Positions 35,757-43,680 of a stretch of 64,000 bases of DNA are shown here, piece after piece. The notes beneath the pieces were generated by a model. That model saw only the letters and a program-made list of their open reading frames with translations. It searched no databases and was not told where the DNA came from. Position 1 is the first letter of the stretch; the number at the start of each line of letters is the position of its first letter. The DNA comes from an uncultured Flavobacteriales bacterium (lineage in GTDB: Bacteria > Bacteroidota > Bacteroidia > Flavobacteriales_D > Crocinitomicaceae): positions 1 to 64,000 of the forward strand of contig CAJAVU010000104.1 of NCBI GenBank assembly GCA_903945495.1, written 5' to 3'. A program made the position numbers and the translations under genes.

Positions 35757-36839
35757 ATGAAATTTATTCTGATTATAGTTTTTGTGATTCTATCGTCTGC
35801 AACTTTTGCGCAAAGTAAGCGTGAATGGGGAATTTCGTACCGTCAAAAGATTGGTTTTTTAGCTGCACACCGAGGCGTAATGGGGCATTTACCACAAAAT
35901 CAAGCGTATGCTGGTGAACTAAGTTATTTTATACACACGAAAGGAAATAAGCGTTGGCACAGTGTCTGCAATTACCCAACAATTGGAGGAACGATATTCT
36001 ATGGAAGTGTTGGAAATAATGAAATTTTAGGTCGCTTCACGGGAGCTTATGGTTTTATTGAGTTTCCGTTTGTTAATACAAAACATTTTGAATTTTCCAG
36101 CAAAGTGAGTGCAGGGCTTGGGCATACAACTAAGGTGTTTGATCAAGAAACTAATCCTAAAAATGTTGCAATGAGCACGCATTTCAATGCCTTGATTTGT
36201 CTGGGAGTTCAAACCCATTATAAATTTGGAAGAAATAAATTGACACTTGGATTAGATATGACGCATTTTAGTAATGGTGCTTATAAAGTGCCAAACTTAG
36301 GTGTCAATTTGCCCTATTTGTCACTCGGTTATAGTAGAATTATTCGAGGAGCACAAAAAGATTCGTTGATACTACGTGATCATGTTCCTTTTCGTAAATG
36401 GTTATTTGGGACAACCTTAATTACATCTGTTAAAGAGGTTTTTCCAACGGGAGGTAAAAAGTATGGGGTGTTTGCATTAAGTGCTTCGGCACGTTATTTC
36501 ACGAAACCAAAAGTTGGTTTAGAGGTAGCATTGGATGTTATTTCGAAACAGGCAATTCTCGGTTATCGTCCAGAAATTTCAAAAACACAATGGGATATCC
36601 TTCAGGTTGGACTTTATACAGGATACTTAGTTCCATTAGATCGTTTTCATTTTGTTCTCGGGATGGGGGTTTATTTAAAGGATAAATATCAGCCAGAGGA
36701 TTTCCTGTATCATCGAGTTGGTTTTAGGTATTACTTTGATAATGGAATCAACGCACAAGTAGTATTGAAGTCTCATTGGGCTAGAGCTGATTATGCTGAA
36801 TGGGGATTAGGTTATACGTTTAATTACAAGAAGAAATGA
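35757..36839 (+). CDS. acyloxyacyl hydrolase / lipid A deacylase PagL-like barrel
   Basis: This 360-residue outer-membrane barrel has the signal peptide MKFILIIVFVILSSATFAQS. The signature THFSNGAYKVPNLGVN lies at about 165-180 and aligns with the PagL active-site strand: His and Ser of the triad are present and Asn follows. The third catalytic position, Glu in Pseudomonas PagL (14 residues after the His, from memory), is Asn here. It is much longer than PagL (~150 residues), as in other Bacteroidota members. It overlaps the GIN-domain lipoprotein gene by 4 bases (ATGA). Confidence 0.82.
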   Translation: MKFILIIVFVILSSATFAQSKREWGISYRQKIGFLAAHRGVMGHLPQNQAYAGELSYFIHTKGNKRWHSVCNYPTIGGTIFYGSVGNNEILGRFTGAYGFIEFPFVNTKHFEFSSKVSAGLGHTTKVFDQETNPKNVAMSTHFNALICLGVQTHYKFGRNKLTLGLDMTHFSNGAYKVPNLGVNLPYLSLGYSRIIRGAQKDSLILRDHVPFRKWLFGTTLITSVKEVFPTGGKKYGVFALSASARYFTKPKVGLEVALDVISKQAILGYRPEISKTQWDILQVGLYTGYLVPLDRFHFVLGMGVYLKDKYQPEDFLYHRVGFRYYFDNGINAQVVLKSHWARADYAEWGLGYTFNYKKK

Positions 36840-37576
36840 GAGGTTTCATTCTAATTCAATTCCTTTTGATTGTTTTGTTCTCTTGCAAGAAAGCAGAGGA
36901 TCGGGAGTGCTGGAAAGGTGCTGGGTCAGAGAAAACTGTTGAAATAGCTGTGCCTTCGTTCGATAAAATGCTATTAAAAGAACATTTGAAGTATGTTTTA
37001 GTGCAAGATACAATAGAGAAGGTTGTTTTAACAGGTGGCGAAAATCTCTTGAATTTTATTGAGATAGATGTGGTTGATGGAGTGTTAACTATGAGCAATT
37101 CAAACAGATGTAATTTTTTGCGTTCGTATAAAAAGAAAGTTACAGCTGAAATTCATTTCAAATCGTTGATTAATATGGAGTTTATTGGAACTGAAGAACT
37201 CACAAATAAAGGGACATTGGAATTGGGATGGTTCACTTTATTGATTCGAGATGGTGCAGGTCCACTAAAACTAAATATGAATGCAGAAGCAGTTTTTGCC
37301 ACTATTAGTCATGGCTGGGGTGATTTCACATTCAACGGTGTTGTTAATCACGCTAATTTAAACGTACGAAGCAATGGATTTTGTGATACGTATGGGTTGA
37401 AAGTAATTGATTCCTTAACAGTAATTTCGAACACCCAAGGAGCCGTGAAAGTAAATGCTGATAACACAGTTTTTAGGGCCGAAACCGATGCCGATGGAAA
37501 CATTTATTTCAAAGGAAATCCGCTTTCAACAAGTTTTAATCAATATGGAAATGGAGAATTAATTGATGCTAATTAA
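36836..37576 (+). CDS. lipoprotein with GIN (DUF2807) head domain
   Basis: This 246-residue protein has a lipoprotein signal peptide ending LFSC, with Cys17 as the lipidated residue. The remainder is a right-handed beta-helix-like fold of the DUF2807 putative autotransporter head GIN type (VEIAVPSFDKMLLKEHLKYVL, then repeated short strands such as AEVFATISHGWGDFTF-like turns). It is coupled to the PagL-like gene by ATGA overlap and its end overlaps the convergent ACT-like gene by 4 bases. The function is unknown; outer-membrane surface or periplasm. Confidence 0.82.
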   Translation: MRGFILIQFLLIVLFSCKKAEDRECWKGAGSEKTVEIAVPSFDKMLLKEHLKYVLVQDTIEKVVLTGGENLLNFIEIDVVDGVLTMSNSNRCNFLRSYKKKVTAEIHFKSLINMEFIGTEELTNKGTLELGWFTLLIRDGAGPLKLNMNAEAVFATISHGWGDFTFNGVVNHANLNVRSNGFCDTYGLKVIDSLTVISNTQGAVKVNADNTVFRAETDADGNIYFKGNPLSTSFNQYGNGELIDAN

Positions 37577-38235
37577 TGTCCTCTTTTTAATTGCATTAGA
37601 ATTTTAAATGCTTTATCCACATCGTCTTGCTTCACAACCACTGTAAATTCATTTGAAGTCGAAACAATTTCAACAATGTTAATACCCTCCCAAGCTAAAT
37701 GCTTCAAGATATAATAGTAAATACCATAAATTTCAGTATTTACAGAAGGTAATTTTACTGTTACAGAAGCCAAATCCTTTGTATGTGATTTCAGACGTTC
37801 AGATTTGAATAATCGTTCAATTAATTCAGTTTTTGCCGAGCTGACAATAAATGTCGTTTCTGTTACCCCTTTACATAACGTAAAAAAGCTGTCATTCTCT
37901 TTGTTGATTTCTTGAACCAATTCTGTCTGCTTTGCTTTAAGAGATTCTGAGTTTTCAAATGTGAAGTCAGTTAAATTACTTCTCACAAGAAAATCTCCTA
38001 AATCTCCCATTACATTTGTGATTTTCACATTTAAACGATGGTAAAGACCCGGTGTCATGCGTTTAATTGCCATGACGATTGCCCCTTCTTTTACTTCTTT
38101 ACCGATAATATCTTCAATTTCCGGTTTTAATTTTCGTGCAAGTGCAGAAATGTTTATTAAATCATCTGTCATCGCTTCTCTTAAAAACGGACTTCTGTTT
38201 ATTAAATCTTCGGTTACTTTACCAATAGAATTCAT
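37573..38235 (-). CDS. ACT-domain-like regulatory protein
   Basis: This 220-residue soluble protein has an N-terminal helical part (~1-60) that looks like a DNA-binding or dimerisation region (DDLINISALARKLKPEIEDIIG). Two ACT-like halves follow. The C-terminal one, GIYYYILKHLAWEGINIVEIVSTSNEFTVVV, resembles the ACT repeats of aspartate kinases, which bind amino acids. No kinase domain is present. A minus-strand promoter lies 22 bases upstream. The ligand is unknown. Confidence 0.72.
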   Translation of the reverse strand: MNSIGKVTEDLINRSPFLREAMTDDLINISALARKLKPEIEDIIGKEVKEGAIVMAIKRMTPGLYHRLNVKITNVMGDLGDFLVRSNLTDFTFENSESLKAKQTELVQEINKENDSFFTLCKGVTETTFIVSSAKTELIERLFKSERLKSHTKDLASVTVKLPSVNTEIYGIYYYILKHLAWEGINIVEIVSTSNEFTVVVKQDDVDKAFKILMQLKRGH

Positions 38236-38257
38236 TTCGTAGCGTTTAATTTCAGTG

Positions 38258-38265
38258 CAAAATTA
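38258..38265 (-). promoter_or_regulatory. -7 box of the ACT-like gene
   Basis: On the minus strand it reads TAATTTTG followed by CAC, an exact TAnnTTTGC match, 22 bases before the ATG. Confidence 0.65.
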
Positions 38266-38321
38266 ACAAATACGTGACAAAAAGATAAAATAAATTTATT
38301 TTTTAACAAGTGAGTAAAATT

Positions 38322-39023
38322 TTAACAAATTAGATTGTTGTAAGCAAATTGCGCTGCGATGGCTAATTGTGTTTGAGGTGTTAATTCGGAGGTGTCTATT
38401 TCGATTGCATCACTTGTTTTTATAAGAGGACTTTCGCTTCTTGTTGAATCAAGATGATCTCTTTCGATTAAGTTTTTCAGTACTTCTTCATAACTTGTTT
38501 CAATATTTTTTGAAACAAGTTCAGCATATCTTCTTTGGGCACGAATTTCGGGTTTAGCGGTAACAAACAATTTTAATTCGGCATTTGGGAAAACAACAGA
38601 ACCAATATCTCTACCGTCCATGACAATTCCACCATTTGCTCCCAATTTACGTTGCTCTTCCACTAATTTTTCTCGAACTTCTTTGATTGAAGCTATTGCT
38701 GAGACTTTTGAAGCAACATCAGGCATTCGAATTTCATTTTCGACATTTTCAGCGTTCAAAATTAAATCAGATGTTCCCTTTAAAGCATTGAATTCGAAAT
38801 TAATAGAAATGAACGTCAGAGCTTTAATTACCTGCTCATGAATTGGATTTCCTCGGGAATTAAAAAGATTATGACGCATGCAATAAAGAGTTACTCCTCT
38901 ATACATGGCTCCACTGTCAATAAAAATGTATCCTAGTTCTTTTGCCAATGCTTTAGCCATTGTGCTTTTTCCACAAGATGAATATCCGTCAATGGCAATT
39001 GTTATTTTCTTAAATTCTGACAT
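38322..39023 (-). CDS. cmk: cytidylate kinase
   Basis: This 233-residue enzyme phosphorylates CMP and dCMP. It has P-loop GYSSCGKS at 13-20, the substrate region FIDSGAMYRG, GGIVMDGRDIGSVVFPNAELK near 140 and the lid RRYAEL. A CMP-specific insert lies around 55-85. In many Bacteroidota cmk is next to porQ, as it nearly is here (a barrel gene intervenes). Confidence 0.96.
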   Translation of the reverse strand: MSEFKKITIAIDGYSSCGKSTMAKALAKELGYIFIDSGAMYRGVTLYCMRHNLFNSRGNPIHEQVIKALTFISINFEFNALKGTSDLILNAENVENEIRMPDVASKVSAIASIKEVREKLVEEQRKLGANGGIVMDGRDIGSVVFPNAELKLFVTAKPEIRAQRRYAELVSKNIETSYEEVLKNLIERDHLDSTRSESPLIKTSDAIEIDTSELTPQTQLAIAAQFAYNNLIC

Positions 39024-39049
39024 AGTGAACTAAGGTACAAATTTTTTGC

Positions 39050-39074
39050 AAAAAAAAAGGGAGCCGAAGCTCCC
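39050..39074 (-). terminator. terminator of the 39096-39773 gene
   Basis: On the minus strand GGGAGC-TTCG-GCTCCC is followed by nine T. It is a textbook UUCG tetraloop terminator. Confidence 0.93.
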
Positions 39075-39095
39075 TCTTATAAGATTTTAATCAGA

Positions 39096-39773
39096 TTAGA
39101 ATCTCCATCCTAAACGGAAGTTACCAATGAAGTTGTTTCCAAAACCTGAGTATTTTTCTTCGTTTGAAGTTACAGTTACAGGAGTACCTGCAATTGTAGT
39201 TACGTCTGTACCAGCTTTAACTGTCTCAGATCCGAATCCTAAACCTAATTCCATTCCTAAGTAGAAGTTTTCAGCAAAGTAATAATCAGCACCTGCTACT
39301 AAGTTTACACCGAAATTTGAAGTTTTTGCTTCAATAGAACGATTGTAATCTGCTGCATATCCAAAACCGTCGTAGTTTGTCCACTCGTTTGTTGTTGATC
39401 CACCACCAACTAAGATATCTAAACCTGCGTATGGAGATAAACGATCTGTTCCAGCAAAGTGATACTCAGCTCCTAAAGCTACATTCCATCCACCTGTTTT
39501 GTTTACTTCAGTTCCAGAAGCTCCTGAGTTATCAGATTCTGTTGCATAATAGTTAAATGTCTCAGAATAATTGTTGATACCCAATGTTAATCTAGCAGCG
39601 ATATTATCAGCTACAAAATAACGGAAACGAATTGCAGGTGCATTGAAAGATAATGTAGATGCATTGAATCCTAATTGACCTTCTAAAGAGAATGGTGAAT
39701 CAGTTGTTGCTTTTTGAGCGAAAGTTGAACCAGTCAACGCGATTGCTCCTACTAAAATTGCTAATTTTTTCAT
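39096..39773 (-). CDS. outer-membrane beta-barrel protein
   Basis: This 225-residue protein has the signal peptide MKKLAILVGAIALTGSTFAQ. About eight amphipathic strands follow (FSLEGQLGFNASTLSFN, AARLTLGINNYSET, YFAENFYLGMELGLGFG) ending NFIGNFRLGWRF, with terminal Phe as BamA expects. This is an OmpW/OmpX-like porin-family fold. It carries its own terminator; no function can be inferred. Confidence 0.85.
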   Translation of the reverse strand: MKKLAILVGAIALTGSTFAQKATTDSPFSLEGQLGFNASTLSFNAPAIRFRYFVADNIAARLTLGINNYSETFNYYATESDNSGASGTEVNKTGGWNVALGAEYHFAGTDRLSPYAGLDILVGGGSTTNEWTNYDGFGYAADYNRSIEAKTSNFGVNLVAGADYYFAENFYLGMELGLGFGSETVKAGTDVTTIAGTPVTVTSNEEKYSGFGNNFIGNFRLGWRF

Positions 39774-39878
39774 AAACTAAATTTTTATTTGTTATGGTTT
39801 GGATAAATTTACTCAAGAATACATAAAAAGGTTACAAAAAAAGATAAACAATTTTCGGTTGATAAACGACGAATAATT

Positions 39879-39909
39879 AAAAAAGCCCGACTAAATTGGT
39901 TTAGCGGGC
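39879..39909 (-). terminator. porQ terminator
   Basis: On the minus strand GCCCGCTAAA pairs with TTTAG-t-CGGGC (one bulge) and is followed by six T. Confidence 0.85.
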
Positions 39910-39938
39910 GTTATTTAGAAGAGATATAAATTAATAAT

Positions 39939-40970
39939 TTATTTTTTCCATGTCGACAAATTGGTGGACAAGGTGAGCATGTTGTTAAAACCAGCACGAG
40001 AAAAAATTGAAAATCCATAGTCGATACTGATTTTTTTGAAATAAAAACCTACTCCGAACGTGAATCCTGCCATACCAGGTCGTTGCTCAAGTTTCATTTC
40101 TTGTCTTCTGTGATAATCAAATCCAGCTCTCAAATGAATATTCTTTGAAACCATTATTTCAGTGGAATATGTGAAGTGTCTTGCTAATTGTTCGCCAAAC
40201 CCAGCATATTTAACTGGAATCGTGTCACCTGTCAAAGGATCAATTGTTGGTTTAAGGTTTGGATCTACATACGTAATATTCCACTTGTTTAAATGATGCG
40301 CAAGAATAGAAAAACGGAAAGGAGCATGTTTTAATTTATAAGAAGCTGCCATTTGAAACTCGGTAGGCAATGGATCATGTTGCTTAGAAGTGTAACCATT
40401 GAATTGATAACCAGCATTTTTGACTAATGCGGTAACTAATAAATTCTCGTCCTTTGCCGTGTAGGTTCCCGCTAAATCAATCGAAGCGCCGAATGCATTG
40501 TACGATTCAAGTTGCGAGAAAATTAAATTGAGATTGGCACCAACAGAAATGCGCGGATTCAATTGTTGTCCATAACCAGCTCCTATAATGCAATCAAAAG
40601 GGTGAAAAGTTCCTTCTTCGGTTCCATTGGTATTTGTACGCGTAAATTCACCATAGTTCACATAACGAATGGAAGCAGCACCAAAACCTTTAAATATTTT
40701 TCGTCCGTAGGCTACTTGACCATAATTAATTCCTCCTGCCAACAGTGCTTGATTCAAACTTAAATTGGATTGCATTTTTACATTCAACAAAGAAGGATTC
40801 GCAATACCTAAATTAATGTCTTGATCTTTAATTGAAATAAAATCATTTCCTAAACCAGCTGCACGTGCATTATAGGTTAAATCCAATAAGGCAAACGTTG
40901 TTGCTCCTCCAGTTTGAGCTAACGAGGAAAATGCAAGAAATGAAATAAATAAAATACTGATACGCTTCAT
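39939..40970 (-). CDS. porQ: type IX secretion system protein PorQ
   Basis: This 343-residue outer-membrane barrel of the FadL-like PorQ type has signal peptide ~1-18. The opening GGATTFALLDLTYNARAAGLGNDFISI is characteristic, and the protein continues with strands to FNNMLTLSTNLSTWKK. PorQ is part of the PorU/V/Q/Z attachment complex that joins cleaved T9SS cargo to A-LPS. The organism therefore uses T9SS, consistent with the sorting tails at 49853 and 51721. Confidence 0.9.
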   Translation of the reverse strand: MKRISILFISFLAFSSLAQTGGATTFALLDLTYNARAAGLGNDFISIKDQDINLGIANPSLLNVKMQSNLSLNQALLAGGINYGQVAYGRKIFKGFGAASIRYVNYGEFTRTNTNGTEEGTFHPFDCIIGAGYGQQLNPRISVGANLNLIFSQLESYNAFGASIDLAGTYTAKDENLLVTALVKNAGYQFNGYTSKQHDPLPTEFQMAASYKLKHAPFRFSILAHHLNKWNITYVDPNLKPTIDPLTGDTIPVKYAGFGEQLARHFTYSTEIMVSKNIHLRAGFDYHRRQEMKLEQRPGMAGFTFGVGFYFKKISIDYGFSIFSRAGFNNMLTLSTNLSTWKK

Positions 40971-41010
40971 ACGGCAGAATTAACGCAAAGAAAAGGGAAA
41001 AATTTTACAA

Positions 41011-41508
41011 TCAAATTCTTTTTCCAATTTCAATGGCTTCTAAATCATGAATTCGATCGCCTGTAATTGAAAAGCGCAAAAGTGTTTTTACCGAATGAAA
41101 ACCTTTATAACCGCAAGCTCCTGGATTCATCCACAACATTTTATAATGCGGATCCATTTTTACTAATAAGATGTGTGAGTGTCCACAAATAAATAATTTT
41201 GGTGCTCCTTTTTCTAACTCATCAATTGCAGGTTTTGAATATTTCCCCGGTTTCCCACCAATATGCGTGATTAAAACATCTACATCTTCACACATGAAAC
41301 GATTGAATTCCGGAAACTCTCGTCGAACTACATAATCATCAATGTTTCCATAAACGCCTCGAACTGGTTTGAACTTCCGCAATTCATCTATTACTGATAC
41401 ATCTCCTACATCACCGGCATGCCAAATTTCATCCACATCTTTAAAATGCTGATAAATCTTTGTGTCAACATAGCCATGCGTGTCAGAAAGTAAACCAATG
41501 CGTATCAT
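41011..41508 (-). CDS. YfcE/MJ0936-type metallophosphoesterase
   Basis: This 165-residue calcineurin-like phosphodiesterase has metal ligands in LSDTHGYVD (8-13), WHAGDVGD (~30-37), YGNID (~55), and ITHIGG and CGHSH (~80 and 109-113). The family hydrolyses phosphodiesters such as bis-pNPP or 2',3'-cAMP in vitro; the physiological substrate is unknown. It is divergent from meaB, with period-8 repeat tracts in the gap. Confidence 0.92.
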   Translation of the reverse strand: MIRIGLLSDTHGYVDTKIYQHFKDVDEIWHAGDVGDVSVIDELRKFKPVRGVYGNIDDYVVRREFPEFNRFMCEDVDVLITHIGGKPGKYSKPAIDELEKGAPKLFICGHSHILLVKMDPHYKMLWMNPGACGYKGFHSVKTLLRFSITGDRIHDLEAIEIGKRI

Positions 41509-41540
41509 AATGCGAATGTAGGAAAAGAGTTTTGTTTTTA

Positions 41541-41576
41541 GACTTTAGGATATTAAGACTTTAAGATATTAAGACG
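41541..41576. repeat. period-8 tract A between divergent genes
   Basis: Four 8-base units alternate gactttag/gactttaa with gatattaa (the latter twice, identical), plus a partial fifth unit. Confidence 0.8.
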
Positions 41577-41598
41577 TGTTTATTTTTCGTGAAATCAG

Positions 41599-41670
41599 TT
41601 TGTAGTCTTTTCGTCCTGTAGTCTTGATGTCTTGAAGTCCTGCAGTCTTGTAGTCCCGAAGTCAGAAGAG
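41599..41670. repeat. period-8 tract B abutting the meaB promoter
   Basis: Nine consecutive 8-base units have consensus CTTGtAGT, with no phase break. Units end in AGT or close variants. The tract ends 4 bases before the -7 box at 41675. Confidence 0.85.
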
Positions 41671-41674
41671 TTTG

Positions 41675-41682
41675 TATATTTG
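41675..41682 (+). promoter_or_regulatory. -7 box of meaB
   Basis: TATATTTG followed by C is an exact match, 4 bases before the ATG at 41687 (leaderless or nearly so). Confidence 0.62.
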
Positions 41683-41686
41683 CCGT

Positions 41687-42721
41687 ATGGATCAACAACA
41701 TTTGGAAAATTGGTTGAATAAACGCAAGGAACGTCGTGCATCGCGAACGTTGGATGCTTTGTTGACTGGTTTGAAAAATGGTGATCGACAAATATTGGCT
41801 GAAAGTATAACCTTGGTTGAAAGTACTCGACCTGAAGATATGCGTTTGGCTGCGGAATTGGTACAAGCATGTTTGCCTTTTTCTGGAAAATCGATTCGTG
41901 TTGGGATAACAGGGGTTCCTGGGGTTGGAAAAAGTACGTTCATTGAATCTTTCGGGAAAGTACTTGTTGATCAAGGATTGAAAGTTGCAGTTTTGGCAAT
42001 TGATCCGTCAAGTTCGACAAGTGGCGGAAGTATTTTGGGCGATAAAACACGCATGCAAGATTTATCTGTGAATGAGCAGGTGTTTATACGCCCATCTGCT
42101 GCTGGTGTTACACTTGGTGGTGTAGCACGAAAAACACGTGAAAGCATCTATGTGTGTGAAGCAGCTGGTTTCGATGTTATTTTGATTGAAACGGTTGGTG
42201 TAGGGCAATCGGAAACGCTTGTGCATTCAATGGTTGATTTCTTCTTATTGTTGATGTTAGCAGGAGCTGGAGATGAGTTGCAAGGAATCAAACGCGGTAT
42301 TATGGAAATGGCGGATGCCTTGGTGATTACAAAAGCGGATGGTGACAATGCAAAGAAAGCGCAAATGGCAAGTCGTGAATATGCGAATGCCATGCATTTG
42401 TTTCCACCAAAACAAAGCGATTGGACAGCGCAATCATTTACGTGTAGCTCGTATCAAAATGAAAATATCGACAAAGTTTGGCAGGTGATTGAATCGTTTG
42501 TGAATCAAACCAAAATCAATGGATGGTTTGAAACGCATCGCAAACTGCAAGATAAATATTGGTTGGCTGAGACCTTAAAAGAAATGATTTTGAACGATTT
42601 CTTTGGAGATGATGACTTAGTCGATGAATTAAAAAAAGCCGAGGAAAAAGTTTTTTCCGGTGAACTCAACTCATTTCATGCAGCCGAATTGGTGTATGAA
42701 CTTTTCAAAAACAAAAAATGA
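41687..42721 (+). CDS. meaB: methylmalonyl-CoA mutase-associated GTPase MeaB (ArgK family)
   Basis: This 344-residue G3E GTPase protects and reloads the B12-dependent methylmalonyl-CoA mutase. It has P-loop GITGVPGVGKST at about 73-84, Mg/base-switch AIDPSSSTSGGSILGDKTRM near 108-127, Walker B ILIETVGVGQSE near 167-178, and TKAD for guanine recognition. Four in-frame codons upstream of the ATG overlap the promoter, so the ATG at 41687 is taken. It overlaps the S4 gene by ATGA. The mutase itself is not in this window. Confidence 0.95.
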   Translation: MDQQHLENWLNKRKERRASRTLDALLTGLKNGDRQILAESITLVESTRPEDMRLAAELVQACLPFSGKSIRVGITGVPGVGKSTFIESFGKVLVDQGLKVAVLAIDPSSSTSGGSILGDKTRMQDLSVNEQVFIRPSAAGVTLGGVARKTRESIYVCEAAGFDVILIETVGVGQSETLVHSMVDFFLLLMLAGAGDELQGIKRGIMEMADALVITKADGDNAKKAQMASREYANAMHLFPPKQSDWTAQSFTCSSYQNENIDKVWQVIESFVNQTKINGWFETHRKLQDKYWLAETLKEMILNDFFGDDDLVDELKKAEEKVFSGELNSFHAAELVYELFKNKK

Positions 42722-42927
42722 AACAAGAATTTAAAATAGTTGGTGATTACATTGAATTAATTCAATTGTTAAAAGCCTTAGGAATTGCTGAAACAGGTGG
42801 ACACGCAAAAATGATTGTAGAAGAAGGTGATGTTATTCGAAACGGAGAAGTGGAATTGCGCAAACGTGCGAAACTTATTCCTGGTGACAAAATCGAAATC
42901 GACGACCTAGAAATTCATTTGGTTTAA
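42718..42927 (+). CDS. small S4-domain RNA-binding protein (YbcJ/YaaA-like)
   Basis: This 69-residue protein is essentially one S4 domain: YIELIQLLKALGIAETGGHAKMIVEEGDVIRNGEVELRKRAKL is its core (positions ~12-54), with the GG/K and VxVNG-like turn. Such stand-alone S4 proteins bind structured RNA and are linked to ribosome function. It is coupled to meaB by ATGA. A period-7 tract follows its stop. Confidence 0.9.
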   Translation: MKQEFKIVGDYIELIQLLKALGIAETGGHAKMIVEEGDVIRNGEVELRKRAKLIPGDKIEIDDLEIHLV

Positions 42928-42929
42928 TT

Positions 42930-42964
42930 AGAAACCAGTGATTCGTGACTAGTGACTAATTGAT
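42930..42964. repeat. period-7 tract after the S4 gene
   Basis: Five 7-base units centre on AGTGACT (agtgatt, cgtgact, agtgact). The tract begins 2 bases after the stop codon, in a convergent gap. A weaker tctat/ttctat repetition continues to about 43020. Confidence 0.7.
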
Positions 42965-43041
42965 TCACGTATACTTTTTTGAAGGAATAGGAATGGAACT
43001 GTTTCTCTGTCTATGCCCATATTCTATGCTCAATGTTCTAT

Positions 43042-43563
43042 TTAGAAAAGTTCCTGAAACTCTTTCTTCAAATACTCAACTGTAATTTCTGTTGGCATTT
43101 CTCCAACTTCAGCAACAATTTCGAAGATTTTTCCTGATAGATCCATTCCAGTTGACGTTGGAAGCATTTGACTTCCTGCCAAGTTGATGATTTTTACCGT
43201 TTCTTCTTTCGAATTTTTTACCATTTGCCACGCTTGTGGAGAAACAAACATTTGTTGAGCAACATTGTGATCGTATTCTTCACGAATAGCTTTCAAGAAA
43301 TCTGCTTGTAAGGCTTTTGCTGGTAAACCTGGATTGTGCAAACGCATCACTAAACTATTTGGATGAATGCGCTCCATTAACAAAATGGCACGTTGATACG
43401 CTTCCAAACGACTTGGTAAGAAAAATTCTTGACGCTGCTTTTTCATTTCAAGTTGAACAGTGCGAATTTCTTTGCTTGTTTCCTTTCTTAAGAAGAAAAT
43501 AGTCGTTAATAATACTGCTCCAGCAGGGAAAATAATCAAGGCGATTTGCAAAACAACTTCCAT
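43042..43563 (-). CDS. membrane-anchored uncharacterised protein (DUF7935-like)
   Basis: This 173-residue protein has one N-terminal membrane helix (~5-25), then a charged helix (KETSKEIRTVQLEMKKQRQEFFLPSRLEAYQRAILLMERI) and a soluble helical domain. It resembles a Bacteroidota-wide family I recall as DUF7935, without known function. The ATG at 43563 starts directly before the membrane helix. The alternative upstream TTG at 43584 overlaps the promoter box. Confidence 0.75.
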   Translation of the reverse strand: MEVVLQIALIIFPAGAVLLTTIFFLRKETSKEIRTVQLEMKKQRQEFFLPSRLEAYQRAILLMERIHPNSLVMRLHNPGLPAKALQADFLKAIREEYDHNVAQQMFVSPQAWQMVKNSKEETVKIINLAGSQMLPTSTGMDLSGKIFEIVAEVGEMPTEITVEYLKKEFQELF

Positions 43564-43581
43564 GGTTTCTAATTTTTTGTA

Positions 43582-43589
43582 CAAAGATA
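43582..43589 (-). promoter_or_regulatory. -7 box of the 43042-43563 gene
   Basis: On the minus strand it reads TATCTTTG, an exact match, 18 bases before the ATG. Confidence 0.6.
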
Positions 43590-43680
43590 AAATTCCAATT
43601 GAGAATAAAGTAACGAGTTAATCGACAAAAATTATTTCCTTCTGAACAAAAAATGGTAATTTCAGCCTTCAAATTTACTT

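Noticed and set aside
41599-41670. Tandem tract as a CRISPR array
   Set aside because: Units are 8 bases with no spacers; no cas genes in the window.
41561-41974. Minus-strand 137-residue frame
   Set aside because: It translates the period-8 tract and the antisense of meaB; no family signal.
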